Shown piece by piece: positions 1-10,639 of a DNA stretch of 23,183 nt. Every line of letters begins with the position of its first letter. Position 1 is the stretch's first letter. A model generated the notes under the pieces. It ran no database searches. It was not told where the DNA came from and saw nothing but the letters and a program-made list of their open reading frames with translations. The DNA is from Gnetum montanum. Lineage: Eukaryota; Streptophyta; Gnetopsida; Gnetales; Gnetaceae. Position numbers and translations under genes: made by a program. Location of the stretch: positions 375,105 through 398,287 of the forward strand of contig MNCI01021515.1 in the NCBI GenBank assembly GCA_015680685.1. The letters are read 5' to 3'.

Positions 1-1096
1 AAGCCATCACAAACATGTAACTCATCATAATAGTAAGTTACCATGTGACCTCAATGCTTGAGATTTGGTTAGCTTGTCTTGCTGTGCCAAGAGTACTTGT
101 CCCACATCACCTTCATTACCTCTTTTAAGCCATAATCTGATAGTCCAAGTTACAAATTTCCTTATCCCTAATGATTATGATTATCTATGTTCAACATTCA
201 TGCATTATGCCCATGTGACATCTCCTTTATAATGCTTCACTATCAAGTTCATTATAAGTAACACATCTCATTCAACGAGAAAACCAGACTAAGTTTGGCC
301 TTGGAAATGAAACCCAATAAAGGTTTCATCCCATACAAAAATGAGAAATGGGGAAGCAAATTGCCAAAGAAGCCAAAAATTTAAATCAAAAGCTCCAAAC
401 AAGCCAAGGGATGAGGCTAATGGCCAAAGAATTCTTGGAATGGAGTGTTGGTTCCTCAAAAATATTACTGAGTAACTAGAACTTTAAAGTACAAAGCCTA
501 AAGACCACCTTGATCAGCCAACATGTCACAGCCATACCATAACCATGATGTCAAAATTTGGAATTCATTATTAATCCTTGTGTCCATTCCCTTGTAACCA
601 AATATAGCCTTTATCCCATAGCATCCCATTATAGCCTTATCTTACCATTATAGGCACTCTTTGGCATAGTTCAACGACTATATAATTAAGCATGAAGAGA
701 AAATATTAGTGATGGACCTGTGGTAGTGTTTTGCATTCTTTGTAGATGTCTCTTAGGTCAATCCTCAAAACATCAGTAAAGAGGAGCCAATGAAACACCA
801 CAAAGAAAATCCATGTTGAAGCCCATGACCAAAATCACATGTAGTTTGATAAAAAATAATGGCAAATACAATTGCCTTATTTTTCCAAACAACTAGCATT
901 ATAACCTTCATCACTAGAATTTAAGGTAAAATTTTTATTGTAAAATGTAAAATCTGTAGTTCATAGGCTACAATCTCACACATCTTAGCTTATGGAGGAT
1001 AAAAAATGCTTAATAAGTTGTAAATGCCTTATCTTCAAGTAGAAAAAGCTATTTTTTAATGTACCCAATCATGGGAAGACTAAAAATGCCTTGAAA
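1..1096. other. AT-rich sequence with no recognised gene
   Basis: I find no convincing coding region, RNA gene or terminal repeat here. Both strands carry frequent stops and short low-complexity runs. I tested the minus strand between about 300 and 900 for transposon protein motifs and recognised none. It may be eroded repeat DNA, since the rest of the window is made of mobile elements, but nothing in the sequence identifies a family. Confidence 0.5.
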
Positions 1097-1253
1097 ACCA
1101 ACAAATTTGGGTATTTCTTAGTTTTTATGTTGCCCATGACATTTTTTATGCCAAAGCAACATGCAAAGCCAATGTATAAATTTGGGCTTTTATTTTTATG
1201 CTGGAGGAGCCTACAAAGTTAGCATATAAATTTGGCTATTTAATTTTTATGCT
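1097..1253. repeat. Degenerate tandem repeat, period about 50 bp
   Basis: Two copies, 1161-1202 and 1211-1253, align at a 50-bp offset and share the core TATAAATTTGG followed by a TATTTTTATGCT-like end. A weaker third copy at about 1097-1135 shares AAATTTGGGTATTT and TTTTTATGTTG. Further loosely related TTTTTATG pieces follow to about 1320. No function is suggested by the sequence. Confidence 0.55.
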
Positions 1254-2093
1254 AAACTTGGATTTTTATGTTGGGTAGCACATGGAACTAATGTAAAAGC
1301 ATAAAAAATTCCAAATTTAAGAAATATGTTGCCAAGGGATGACTTGCATACACTAGAAACTTGTAGCAATCTATCAACAATCATGGAAAAAATTTGAAAC
1401 AATAAATCAATCCATCAACAATCTATTTAAACCAAAAATTAGCACATTGAAAGGACTTTTGGCATTTTACATTTGGCTAAAAATTAAGACTTTCAAAGCA
1501 ATGCAAATTCACCAAACGTCTACAACCATTTGCATCACCTACAATGTAGATCCAATGATGGAAAAATTAGCAAAGAGAATCACAACAAAAAACTTGAAAT
1601 TTTCAAAGAGCAAAGTTGACTACAAGATTGTTAGCTGCATTAGGTTCCAAGCATCCTTCATTTGGCTCTTTGTGCATTCAAAGCACATAAATTTTACTTG
1701 TCTGAACTTGGTTCCTATAAACAATTTTTATTATTTTAATAAAAAGTTGCAGTTCATTTGTTCCATACAAATTTATTTTTTTAGTTTCTTTTCTTTCTAT
1801 ATCTACATTTACAATTTTATTTAATTACTTCGTTAACAATTCATAAGTCCCTACGTGATCAACAAGATTATCTAGGATGCTTTGGATTCTTTTCTCGAGG
1901 CCAGTGGGATCGAAAGCTAAGCTATTTCTCTCTAAAATCTTCAGCCTTCCAACATCAAATTTATTAGGCATTACCGGTGTATTAATTTTATTTTTAGATA
2001 CAACATTTATAACATGATAATAAGACATTGTGCATTGAAATCAATGTTAGTATTCTTCAAAAAAAATTTATCAAAGCATCATTAACAATTTAA
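1254..2093. other. AT-rich sequence upstream of the Helitron gene, no recognised gene
   Basis: This stretch may contain the 5' flank or 5' end of the Helitron whose coding remains begin at 2094, but I could not place a Helitron 5' terminus. A 125-codon plus-strand frame (1447-1824) is dominated by Ile, Phe, Tyr and Lys, as expected of random AT-rich DNA. A 67-codon minus-strand frame at 1825-2028 is described separately. Confidence 0.4.
1825..2028 (-). CDS. Unrecognised 67-codon reading frame, doubtful
   Basis: This minus-strand frame runs from an ATG at 2028 to a TAA at 1825. I do not recognise the product. Its second half (residues about 26-67) has a more protein-like, balanced and charged composition than the surrounding AT-rich translations, with segments such as FDPTGLEKRIQSILDNLVDHVG, and the local DNA is less AT-rich than its neighbours. 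It lies just upstream of the Helitron gene on the opposite strand, so it could be a captured host fragment, a common Helitron cargo, or chance. No membrane segment, signal peptide or catalytic motif is visible. Confidence 0.2.
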   Translation of the reverse strand: MSYYHVINVVSKNKINTPVMPNKFDVGRLKILERNSLAFDPTGLEKRIQSILDNLVDHVGTYELLTK

Positions 2094-3262
2094 GAATTAC
2101 ATGAAGAACTACAAAATGCATTGACAAATAATTTTGTTGATAATTAAATGAGATTTGTAACAATAATATGATGAGCACATTCCTAATATAGAAAATGCAA
2201 AGTGCAATTGTTTGATTTGATAAATGAGTTGGGTGTATCAACTATTTTTACTCTAAGTGTAATAGATCTTTAATGGCCAAACCTACATAAAGTAATGCCT
2301 ATAGAACCACCAACAAATGTTTATATAATGAAGGAATGAAAAATGAAAAATAGTATTAATTTTATGCATCTTGGACTTAAGGTATTTTGAGAAAAGGTAT
2401 TATTTGAGAAATTCAATGTGGTTGATTACACGACAAGATATGAGTGGCAACATAGGAGATCACCACACATCCATGATTTTCTTTGGATGCAAGAAGCTTT
2501 AAACATAGAGGAACTTGATTAGAATGATCTCATAGTTAGAAAAATGAGAGAGTTTGAAACAATAACAAATGTATGGAATACTAGATTTAATCAAGATGAA
2601 ATATCTAATGATGTAAGTTATTTGGAATTTATGATCTTTTATTTCATTTTTATTAAAATTTTTAATATTTTTAAAGTAATTTGAAACAATCATTAATGTA
2701 TGTAATTCTTTCATTTGCAAATGCAATGTGTTAATAATCCTAGTCATCCATATGAGATTAAAAGTCATCAACTGTAATTCATGGATCTTGATATTGATTA
2801 TGATGAGCTTTTAAATTTTTTTTAGCATCATACACAATGTAGGAGAGTGTGTTTAAGAGCCCAAAATAATGTACAAGTTTAGAGGTAGAATTATTTTATT
2901 TTAAATACATTCATTATTATTTACATCATGAATGTACTTGATGTTAAACAAAAATGATATGAATTTAATTTTTTCCTTGGGTATAATGTTCCATGGACAT
3001 TGCAAGCTCAATGAGAACTCTTTCAAGATCCACAAAACAAAAATCATGTAACATATGAACCACATCGAAATGATACGAATTTGAACATTCATGATATAAT
3101 GATTCTTCAAACATGGAAAGTAAACAAATACTTTCAACCAATGCTTAACAAATATATTTTTATTAAGTATATTGCAAAATATATCACAAAATCTAAAAAG
3201 AAGTTAAGATACTTCATGATTTGTTACTTCATATTGCAGATTCCCAAAACCAAAAGAAAATG
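2094..3262 (+). pseudogene. Helitron Rep (HUH nuclease) domain, broken
   Basis: In live Helitrons this domain nicks and joins single strands during rolling-circle transposition. Reading in one frame from 2094, I see an N-terminal block, a Phe-Thr-Leu-Ser segment followed by WPNLHKVMP (about 2247-2300, interrupted by a TAA at 2271 where Gln is expected), then RYEWQHRRSPHIH, whose HUH histidines are at 2466-2468 and 2472-2474. A segment WNTRFNQDE follows, then a degraded region to about 2880. The same frame reopens with QTWKVN and the two-tyrosine motif YIAKY; the tyrosine codons are 3168-3170 and 3180-3182. Both histidines and both tyrosines survive, but in-frame stops (2148, 2271, 2517 region) make it non-functional. 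No start codon can be assigned. Confidence 0.78.
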
Positions 3263-3264
3263 CA

Positions 3265-3700
3265 ATGAATGCATACAAAAGACTCATGATGGACGTTGCA
3301 ATTGGTAAAGACATTAGTGCTATGGAGGTTTTTCATATGTTATATGAACTTCCATTGGTTGAATGTAGGAGAACATTTCATACTATAAATGTATCTAGAG
3401 ATATCTATAAAAGAGTTATACTAGTTGTAGATGGTGATGAGGAACTAGAAACATCCACATCCTTTATTAATGCATATCAAAAGAGATCATTGGAAATGAA
3501 AGGAGTTTTATTACTACATGCTGTGAAACTTTTTATGTTTAGCTCTAATAAGAGAGAGGTACTAGTGTGGAGGACTTGACCACAACCGATTGTTGCTAGA
3601 ACATGTCTTAGATTTAGAGGACCTCCAAAAGTATGAGAGGAGAAATGGATAGATTAATATAAGGCAAAATTTCCACTACACTATCCTTTTTAGAGATGTA
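3265..3700 (+). pseudogene. Helitron Rep-helicase linker region, broken
   Basis: This continues the Helitron protein after a frameshift between about 3230 and 3265. The block at 3265-3579 contains KDISAMEVFHMLYELPL and later SFINAYQKRSLEM, both characteristic of the region between the Rep and helicase domains of Helitron proteins. After a TGA at 3577 the same frame continues with IVARTCLRFRG and KAKFPLHYPF, again as expected, with further stops. No enzymatic residues are known for this section. From about 3700 to 4145 only weak, stop-riddled coding similarity remains, for example an acidic YELEEETFDDEF stretch near 3760-3795. Confidence 0.7.
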
Positions 3701-4145
3701 AAATGTGATTTGGGAAGAAATGATGAAGAAATTAAACTAAAAAAAATTCTATTTAACACATATGAATTAGAAGAGGAGACATTCGATGACGAGTTTAAAT
3801 GTGCTTACAAGAAAGAGAGGTAATATAAAGATATGATTCTAGAAAGACATGATGATATTGAATATGATTTCAAAATAATGAATTAGCATCTACTTATATC
3901 AACTCATTTTCATTGAAGTAAACTTAAAATGCTTAAATTAAGGAATCAAGAGAGATAACATGAATGGTCAGCTAGCTATTCTGGAGAAGATATTGCAAAG
4001 ATTGCTATATCTTTTGTTCATAGTCATAGATCACATAGAATAATAACATCTACAAGAAATGACTACAACAAGGTGAACTTATCTTCCCTAGGAGTTCAAT
4101 AAGATTATCACTAGCCATCTATATATGTAACAATTTGAAATCAAT

Positions 4146-4721
4146 GGAGTTGATCCCCTATTAATGATTATTCAAGGTACAATGGGCATAGGAAACTCAT
4201 ATCTCATTGATACTATTTGTAAAGAATTTAAGCAAGTTGTCCATCAGGAAAAAATAACTTATTGGTGCTCCCCCTACTACTACTATGACATGTAATATTA
4301 ATGCAACTACAATACATTTTGCATTAAATATTGGAATTAGAGAGTACAAATCACTAGCCTCATCAACTTTGGCATTGTTACAAAACATATATAAATGCAT
4401 AAAATATACTGTTATAGATGAAATGAGTTTTATAGGTGAAAAATTGCTTAGCAACCTTGATAGAAGACTTAAAAAAATATTTCCAAATACTTTGTGGTGG
4501 TAGATTAGTGATACTCATTGGAGGTCTTGCATAGCTTCCACCTATGAAAGATGTTATATCATACATATCATCTCAGATCCATGTGAAGAATTTGTGATTA
4601 GCACTCAATACACTTGTAACCTTGGATGTTGTGTATCAAAAAAGGAAAGGTGATTCATGAAAACATAGATTTAGAGAAGTTTTGATGAATATACAAGAAG
4701 AAGAGATTAATGATAATGTTT
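4146..4721 (+). pseudogene. Helitron PIF1-type helicase domain, truncated and broken
   Basis: This is the N-terminal half of a superfamily 1 helicase that unwinds DNA during Helitron transposition. Walker A is visible as GTMGIGNS at 4176-4199; the family has GK(S/T), and the essential lysine is now Asn (AAC, 4194-4196). A frameshift near 4255-4275 precedes APPTTTMTCNINATTIHFAL, the usual motif Ia region. Walker B, VIDEMS, is intact with Asp at 4417-4419 and Glu at 4420-4422. After another frameshift, motif III reads GGLA-stop-LPP with a TAG at 4532-4534 replacing the conserved Gln. Coding traces continue (FREVLMNI, 4667-4690) until the LTR at 4722. Motifs IV to VI are missing. Confidence 0.8.
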
Positions 4722-5547
4722 TGATGAATCGATGTTGGATACCCGATATCAGGCCCTAAGATGCAATGTCAAATATCTGATATTACGAGGTATGTGTTGG
4801 CCTATAAATATAGTGCTTGGGCACACAGTTTCCATATAGTTCTTTTCATAGCATAATAGAGCTCTTGCATTTTGTTTTCTCTAAAGTTAGAATATTTTCC
4901 AAAGGGCCTATAGCAAGAGTCATTGAGTGTATGGATCTTTATTCAAACACTGTTGTACCTGAGCATAGCAACAAAGATGAGCTTTTTGATAAAGCCTTGT
5001 AGCACCTTGGCTAGCTTAAACATTTTATTTATGCATTTAATGTTTATGTAATTTCCTTTATTGCTCCTAAGTAATTAAGCTAAGTAAGCTAGTTCGATTA
5101 AATAGAAGTTAATTAAGCATATAAGTATGACCGCTTCAAGCATGTGTATGACTCTTGGTAATCCTAGCAATGCCTAATGTTTGGTAACCCAGCAACATGA
5201 TATATGTTCAAGATGTGCACGGAAAGTGGGATTAGATACTTATGTTAGGATAGTAAGTTATTAATTAACAATTAGATTAGTTAAATTGGTTCACAAATTA
5301 ATTTTCAACTTGTTTGTAATTGTAGACAAATAAAATATAAAATAATAAAAATCATGTGCCTTAATTAAACTTAACCATATGATTAAGCTCCACAAGTATA
5401 GTTGAGAAGATAAAGATTGTCATGATTAGCTTTCACATCTTAGAACTAGTGTACTTAATAATTTAAGGTTTGCAAAATTTGACCAGATTGCAAATGAATG
5501 CTTGTGATTCGTATGATTGGATGTAGGGGTGCCTCGACCACTCATCA
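4722..5547 (+). repeat. 5' LTR of element A (826 bp)
   Basis: It starts TGATGAA and ends CTCATCA, giving the inverted termini TGATGA/TCATCA seen in element B. Large parts align with B's LTRs read on the opposite strand: the promoter region, the stretch around 4920-5000 (GGATCTTTATTCAA), the TTGGTAA-rich centre near 5150-5190, and the end before the primer site. Its length is close to B's 836 and 821 bp. The first about 80 bp are rearranged relative to B, so the left boundary is less certain than the right one, which is fixed by the adjacent primer-binding site. Confidence 0.78.
4803..4810 (+). promoter_or_regulatory. TATA box of element A 5' LTR
   Basis: TATAAATA occurs 81 bp inside the LTR, preceded by CC as in element B, where the same octamer occupies the corresponding place. 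It is the probable core promoter for the retrotransposon transcript. The element is dead, so activity is not implied. Confidence 0.65.
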
Positions 5548-5548
5548 T

Positions 5549-5566
5549 TTGTGCTATCACCAAAGA
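5549..5566 (+). other. Primer-binding site remnant, tRNA-Asp type
   Basis: It lies one base after the LTR end. Compared with the 18-base complement of the plant tRNA-Asp 3' end, about half the positions still match, and all but one of the changes are transitions. The identification depends on the better-preserved copy in element B at the same distance from its LTR. Confidence 0.55.
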
Positions 5567-5707
5567 TCTTTTAGTTTCTATGTTCACTATCTAGGATTTA
5601 TCAAAAATTACTCTAAATCATTGGAACAAACCCTAAAGTCATATCATCTATTAGAATAACTACAACAATTTTAAAAAGGACACTACATTTTTATTTTCTA
5701 ACACAAA

Positions 5708-7544
5708 ATGTCTTCTTCTCATAGGAGTGATTCACCATTAAAGTCTAACAGAGTACATCAATAGGTGCCCCAACAATATAGAGTGGTATATGCTCATCTT
5801 GATCAGTATGTACCAAATTTCACCTTCATTCTACACCAAGATGAACAGCTATGATGGTATGACATTAAGGGTAACATTGTGTTGCTACCTGATCAATCTA
5901 TTCCTATGATGCTCCAACAAATGCTTATACAATTGGGTCACTAGGAACTTCATGTTGAGTATGTTGTGCAGGATAGTGATGCTAGGGATTATCATCCCAC
6001 TAAGGCATAATGTCTAAGGTATCGACAATTAGAACAATGCTATGAATCTGCGAAGGCAAAATGATTCAGTGATTCCCCATATGTGCTGTACCAAAAAGAT
6101 GGTGAAGAACCCTTCTCTAGGGATATTTCATTTAGTGAAATTTCTCTCTTTAACTTTAGTGAAGAAGATCAAAACTAGAACTTGTAGTCTACAATCCATA
6201 ATCTAGGTTTTGGCAAGAATGGATCCAACAACAAAGGGGGATCCAAGAAGGAGAGTTAGTCTAGGAATGTGAACAAGAAATAAGATTTTGATCATGGTCG
6301 TGATCATCAAAGAGGGGGTAGCAGGCACCATGATGGTGTTAGTCCTCCTTCCTCTTCTAGCTCCAACCACAATCACAAGGGATGCGATCATGATGAAGGT
6401 GGTCAACAGGATCGAGATGATCAAAGGGATCATCGGGCAAGTTAAGATTGGAGGTGCAAGCACTCAAGAGAGATCCACCACCATGAACAAAGAGATAGTA
6501 GAGGGCATCATAGGCACCAAAATCATAGCCTCAATGAGCCTTTTCTTACTACCTAGAGTATGCTAAACATGCAGAGGTAATAAGAATTTCCACAAGGCAC
6601 ATTAAGGATAGTAGGATCAGAGGCTGGACATGAATAATATCCCTAGGTTTGAAGGGGGATTTAACTCAAATCCACAAAACCATCTCCAATTTTTCCATGA
6701 TGCATGTACCTTGCAAAATATAGAAAATGAGTGGAAATAACTTAAGTTGTTCCCCAAGATACTCATTAAAGAAGCCAAAGACTGGTACCGGTCCTTAGAA
6801 CCAGAATATATTAGGTAATGAAGTACAATGCTTGAATTATTTAATAAAAAGTATAAAATGTACTTCTGAGTGTCCAACTTGAGGATGAAGATCCAAGGAT
6901 GAAAAAAAGAGATACATGAACCCTTGGATGTCACCATGGACCAATACTATTCCTTATTACATAGATTTTTTGGCCATGGTTATTCTCAACTGAAGTAACT
7001 TTGCCACATCATAAATGGGCTTTGATCAAAAATGAGGAGAACTCTTGGTATCTATTTCCAAGGGCAATTGTTAGAATTAAGAGCCCATCAGATCCAAAGG
7101 TTGATTAAGTAGTTAGCAAAAGAGAAAGGAGAATTAAGGAAACAAGAAAGTGTAGAAGAGTATAATCATGATCCTTCCATTTGCAAGACGGAGGTTCGAT
7201 TTAGTGACAGTGAGGAAGAATCAACACTTGATGAGGTGGTGAATTGGAAAACCTTAGTACTTCAAAAATTTACCTCTAAAATTGTGACAAAGGTTGATTA
7301 GTTATGAGACTCCATGGATAGCTAATTTCAAGTTGTCCTAAAAATTGCTAAAGAGTCCAAAGAAAAAGGTAGTGATTGTGATCGCAAAAGGCACAAGGAA
7401 GCTAAACATGCCAATCAAAGAGGTAAGGACAAGATTGTTGCAATAGAAGAAGTTGCAAGAAGTGAATCTAATGATGATGGTGGATGTGACATCTACCATT
7501 ATGAACATCCTAAGGAATGTTGCCCCATTATGTCACATTTATAA
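5708..7544 (+). pseudogene. gag: gag of element A, broken
   Basis: Gag forms the virus-like particle and binds genomic RNA. The ATG at 5708 opens MSSSHRSDSP, matching MSSSS at the start of element B's gag. The N-terminal part includes NFTFILHQDEQL (about 5818-5853). A His/Asp/Arg/Ser-rich tract follows at about 6280-6540. After a frameshift, the capsid region starts near 6630 with MNNIPRFEGGFN and continues through KNEWK, SLEPEYIR and MDQYYSLLHRF. It ends with a zinc-knuckle remnant at 7485-7523 in which the second Cys is Tyr (TAC, 7494-7496). A TAA closes the frame at 7542-7544. At least ten in-frame stops are present, many where element B or the family has Gln or Trp. Confidence 0.82.
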
Positions 7545-8990
7545 AAGTCTAGGATGTATGCTCTAAATCCACAACCAGCACAAAGGCAAACACCCAAAAG
7601 ATTATCTTATCCTCAAGGCAATCCTAGGAAGTTCCATAAGCAACAATAGTATTATCCAAGTGAAAATCCACCACAATCATACAAGCAGTATCAATAGTGG
7701 TAGTAACTATAGTCATGGATGCTAGCACTACCAAAGCAGAAATACCCTTACAAACAACCTAATCCATATGGGTATTATGTTTAGCAACCCCTATCTTCAC
7801 ATGACTCTTCCAATCATGTTTCTACTTTCCAACTTCACTGCTATCCTCTTGACTATTATCAAACTCATTCTCCACATTCAAGAAGGGATACCACCTTTTA
7901 TCCTTATCCTCCTCCTATTACTACACATGTTCCTCCACCCTCAACATAGCTACCACCTACTCCATCTATGTAGGGTGAACTTCCATCTCAACTATAACAA
8001 TGCAATGCCACTAGGGTTGTTAATCTACAACCAGTTCATCAACTAAGTGGTTTAAACACTCAATCGAAGAAAAGACCTTTCTTTTGACCCAATAGTCTGG
8101 CTAAGCCCTCACATACACCTATAGTTAGCAACCCTACTTCTCCATCTCCCTCTGTATCAAATTTCTACAAGTTTCCTTCAAACCAAATACCACCTAGGAT
8201 CCATACTATTATGCTTACTCATACCATATTTGATTGGATTCATGTTGGCAACCTTCCCAAGAAAGTAGTTGATCCTATAAGTCCTCTTATTTATTTTTAA
8301 ATTTACGAGAACGAACCATGTAAAGCTCTTCTTAATTCAAGTTTTGGTGTCAACTTGATTTCTCATGAGATGTATACTACATAGGACCTACCTCCTCTCA
8401 AGAAGAGTAATATCAAATTAAAATTGGCATACCAATCCATCACTATTCCATTGGGACTGGCAAAGGACATTGTGACCACTATCTATGGGTGGTCTTATCC
8501 TGTTGATGTTCTAGTAATCAAGGTGAAGAACTACAAAGGAGACTTCCCAATCATCATGGGAAGTGCATGGCTAATCACCATTAATGCAAGAATGAACAAC
8601 AAATATCTTTCCCTAGAAATATCTTTAAAAAATGAATTTGGAAAGATTAATAAGAAGCCAGTTCCATGCATCACGTACAGTGATATAGGGTGCAATTTCA
8701 TGCAGAAACTTTAGTTCATGAAACAAGCATCCATTTCTGCATGTAAGCAATGTGCACTTGAAGTAGATATTCAAAAGTATTTGTATGCAGTAGTCAAAAA
8801 ACAAGAGGGCACCCAGTTGCTAATTACTAATTTTGAAAGCAACACACTTTGCATGGAACTTATTGAAAGCCTGGCATGTGCTTCTATCATAGGCATGGAT
8901 GGACTAGAGCAAGTTCATCACCAACTCTTTGATAATGCAAATAATAATACCTATTGGGGAGAGTTGAAAATTCCTAAATATTTCAATTAA
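7545..8990 (+). pseudogene. Proline-rich linker and aspartic protease of element A, broken
   Basis: This section is in the same frame as the end of gag. It begins with a Pro/Gln/Tyr-rich linker (about 7545-8130) with many TAG codons in place of Gln. The retropepsin region reads CKALLNSSFGVNLI near 8319-8360: the catalytic DSG is NSS, with Asp changed to Asn at 8334-8336. Two open segments follow, 8424-8714 and 8718-8990, containing FPIIMGSAWLITI, the counterpart of the second conserved protease block, and GLEQVHH near the end. A stop (TAG, 8712-8714) separates them where element B has a sense codon. In a live element the protease would cut the Gag-Pol polyprotein. Confidence 0.75.
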
Positions 8991-9119
8991 GAGCCCCTGG
9001 AATTAAAAATTTTACCTACCAACATGGAATATGTATTCTTAAAAAAATGGAAAGCTCGTAATAATCGATGCAAATCTTACTCTAGAATAGAAATGGATGT
9101 CATTGAATGTGACTGAAAA

Positions 9120-10620
9120 ATGGTTAGCAACCTTTGCTTGGTCATATCCTAAAGTCACAAGGATTGATCCTGGGATATGCTAGAATCATATCTACACTAG
9201 TCCAGCCATGAAGCCAAAGAGATAGCCATAGAGACGAGTGAACCCCAAACTTAAGTAGATCATCGAGGAAATCAAACAACTCTCAGGATGGGATTCATTT
9301 ATTCCCTTGCAAATAGTGAGTGGGTTAGTCCACTTATTATTGTTCCAAAGAAAGGAGGCAAGTGGCAAGTTTGCATCAATTTTTAGCTATTGATTATGGT
9401 AATGTTCAAGAATCATTTTTTGTTATCATTCATTGATTAGGTGTTAGACACAATATCTGAGCATTGCTTTTACAATTTTCTGGATGGTTATAGTGGTTAT
9501 AACCAAATCCAAATTGCACTAGTGAACCAGGCCAAAACAAATTCATAAGTCCTTGGGTGACCTTTTCACATCGTAAGATGCCTTTTGGACTTTGTAATGC
9601 TCCTACTACATTCCAACACTTGGTCTTAAGCATTTTTCAGTAGAAAATTGGTAGCAAGGTAGAAGTATTTATGGATGACTTATCCACCTATAGAGCTACA
9701 TTTGAGTAAGCCCTAGACTACCTTGAGCAAGTATTGAAAAGATGTGTTGAAACAAATCTATGACTCAATTGGCAAAAGAGTCATTTGATGGTCTAAGAGA
9801 GCATTATATTGGGGCATCGAATCTTACAAGCAGAAATTGATGTAGACCCTGAAAAAATAAGGGTCATCCAAGGAATTACCCACCAACCAGAAACCATCAA
9901 AGATGTTTGGCCATTCCTTGGACACATTAGCTACTACCAGTGATTCACAGAGAATTTCTCTAAGATTGTAAAACTGTTGGTTGAGCTAACAAAGAAAGAT
10001 GCTCCATTTCTCTGGACCAATGAAGGTAAAACAACATTCCAATAGCTAAATGAGAAACTTGTAGAAATCCCAATTATATAAGCACCCAACTAGTCCAAAC
10101 CATTTCATGTTATGATGGATGCATCAAATTATGCCTTGGAAGTTGTGCTTATGTAGTTGAATGACAAGAAGCATCCATATTACATCCACTATGCTAGTTG
10201 AAGCATTGTGGGTGCATAAATGAACTACACCACCATAGAAAAAGAATTGATGATAGTGGTGTTTGTGCTAGAAAAGTTTAGGCATTATGTGCTTGGATAT
10301 AAAGTGTTTTTGCACACAAACCATAGTGTGATTTGCTTCCTAATGAACAAGCTAATAGTGAACCCTCATATCATATAGTGGCTAGTGATCTTACAAGAAT
10401 TCCATCTTACAATGGTAGATCAAAAGGAAACTAAGAATGTGGTCATTGATCACTTGTTTCAATTATGATGGGACAATAAAGAGGAAGAGGGTCCATTATC
10501 TAACTTGTTTCCTAATGAACTCCTCTTTCTTAGGGCTATAATTGAACAATTTCCCACTAAGCCTAAATGGTACAATGGCATTCTCACCTATCTTCTCACT
10601 CAAAAGATGCCATAAGGATT
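9120..10620 (+). pseudogene. Reverse transcriptase and RNase H of element A, broken
   Basis: Reverse transcriptase copies the element RNA and RNase H removes it. Visible blocks are NPKLK-stop-IIEEIKQL (9241 on), SEWVSPLIIVPKKGGKWQV (about 9315-9370), FLDGYSGYNQIQIA (about 9478-9520) and the catalytic FMDD box (9668-9679). A frameshift lies between the last two. RNase H retains the first Asp (DASNYA, near 10120) and the Glu in EKELM, but the third acidic residue is Asn in HTNHS (10319-10321). Compared with element B, Gln codons at FID-stop-VLD and HII-stop-WL have become stops. Unlike element B, this copy still has the PKKGGKW block. Confidence 0.82.
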
Positions 10621-10639
10621 GGACCACTAAAAGAAATAA

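Larger units (their letters stand above)
2094..4721 (+). mobile_element. Coding remains of a Helitron (rolling-circle transposon), truncated by an LTR element
   Basis: The plus strand carries, in order, a Helitron Rep domain with an HUH motif and paired tyrosines, a linker typical of Helitron proteins, and a PIF1-type helicase with Walker A, Walker B and motif III remnants. This Rep-then-helicase order is specific to Helitrons. The gene stops at 4721, where the 5' LTR of element A begins; the remaining helicase motifs are absent from the window. I could not identify either terminus (5' TC, or 3' hairpin with CTRR), so the limits given are those of coding similarity only. Confidence 0.8.

Noticed and set aside
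1447-1824. 125-codon plus-strand frame
   Set aside because: It is rich in Phe, Ile, Tyr and Lys in very AT-rich DNA and has no recognisable domain, so it is probably chance.
1-2093. A further LTR element or captured gene on the minus strand
   Set aside because: I translated parts of the minus strand and found no RT, integrase, gag or host-protein motif, and no terminal repeats.
6203-6566. Overlapping frames of 86-92 codons on both strands
   Set aside because: They are out of frame with the gag charged tract, which has low-complexity repetitive DNA that leaves all frames open. No homology to known proteins and no counterpart in element B.
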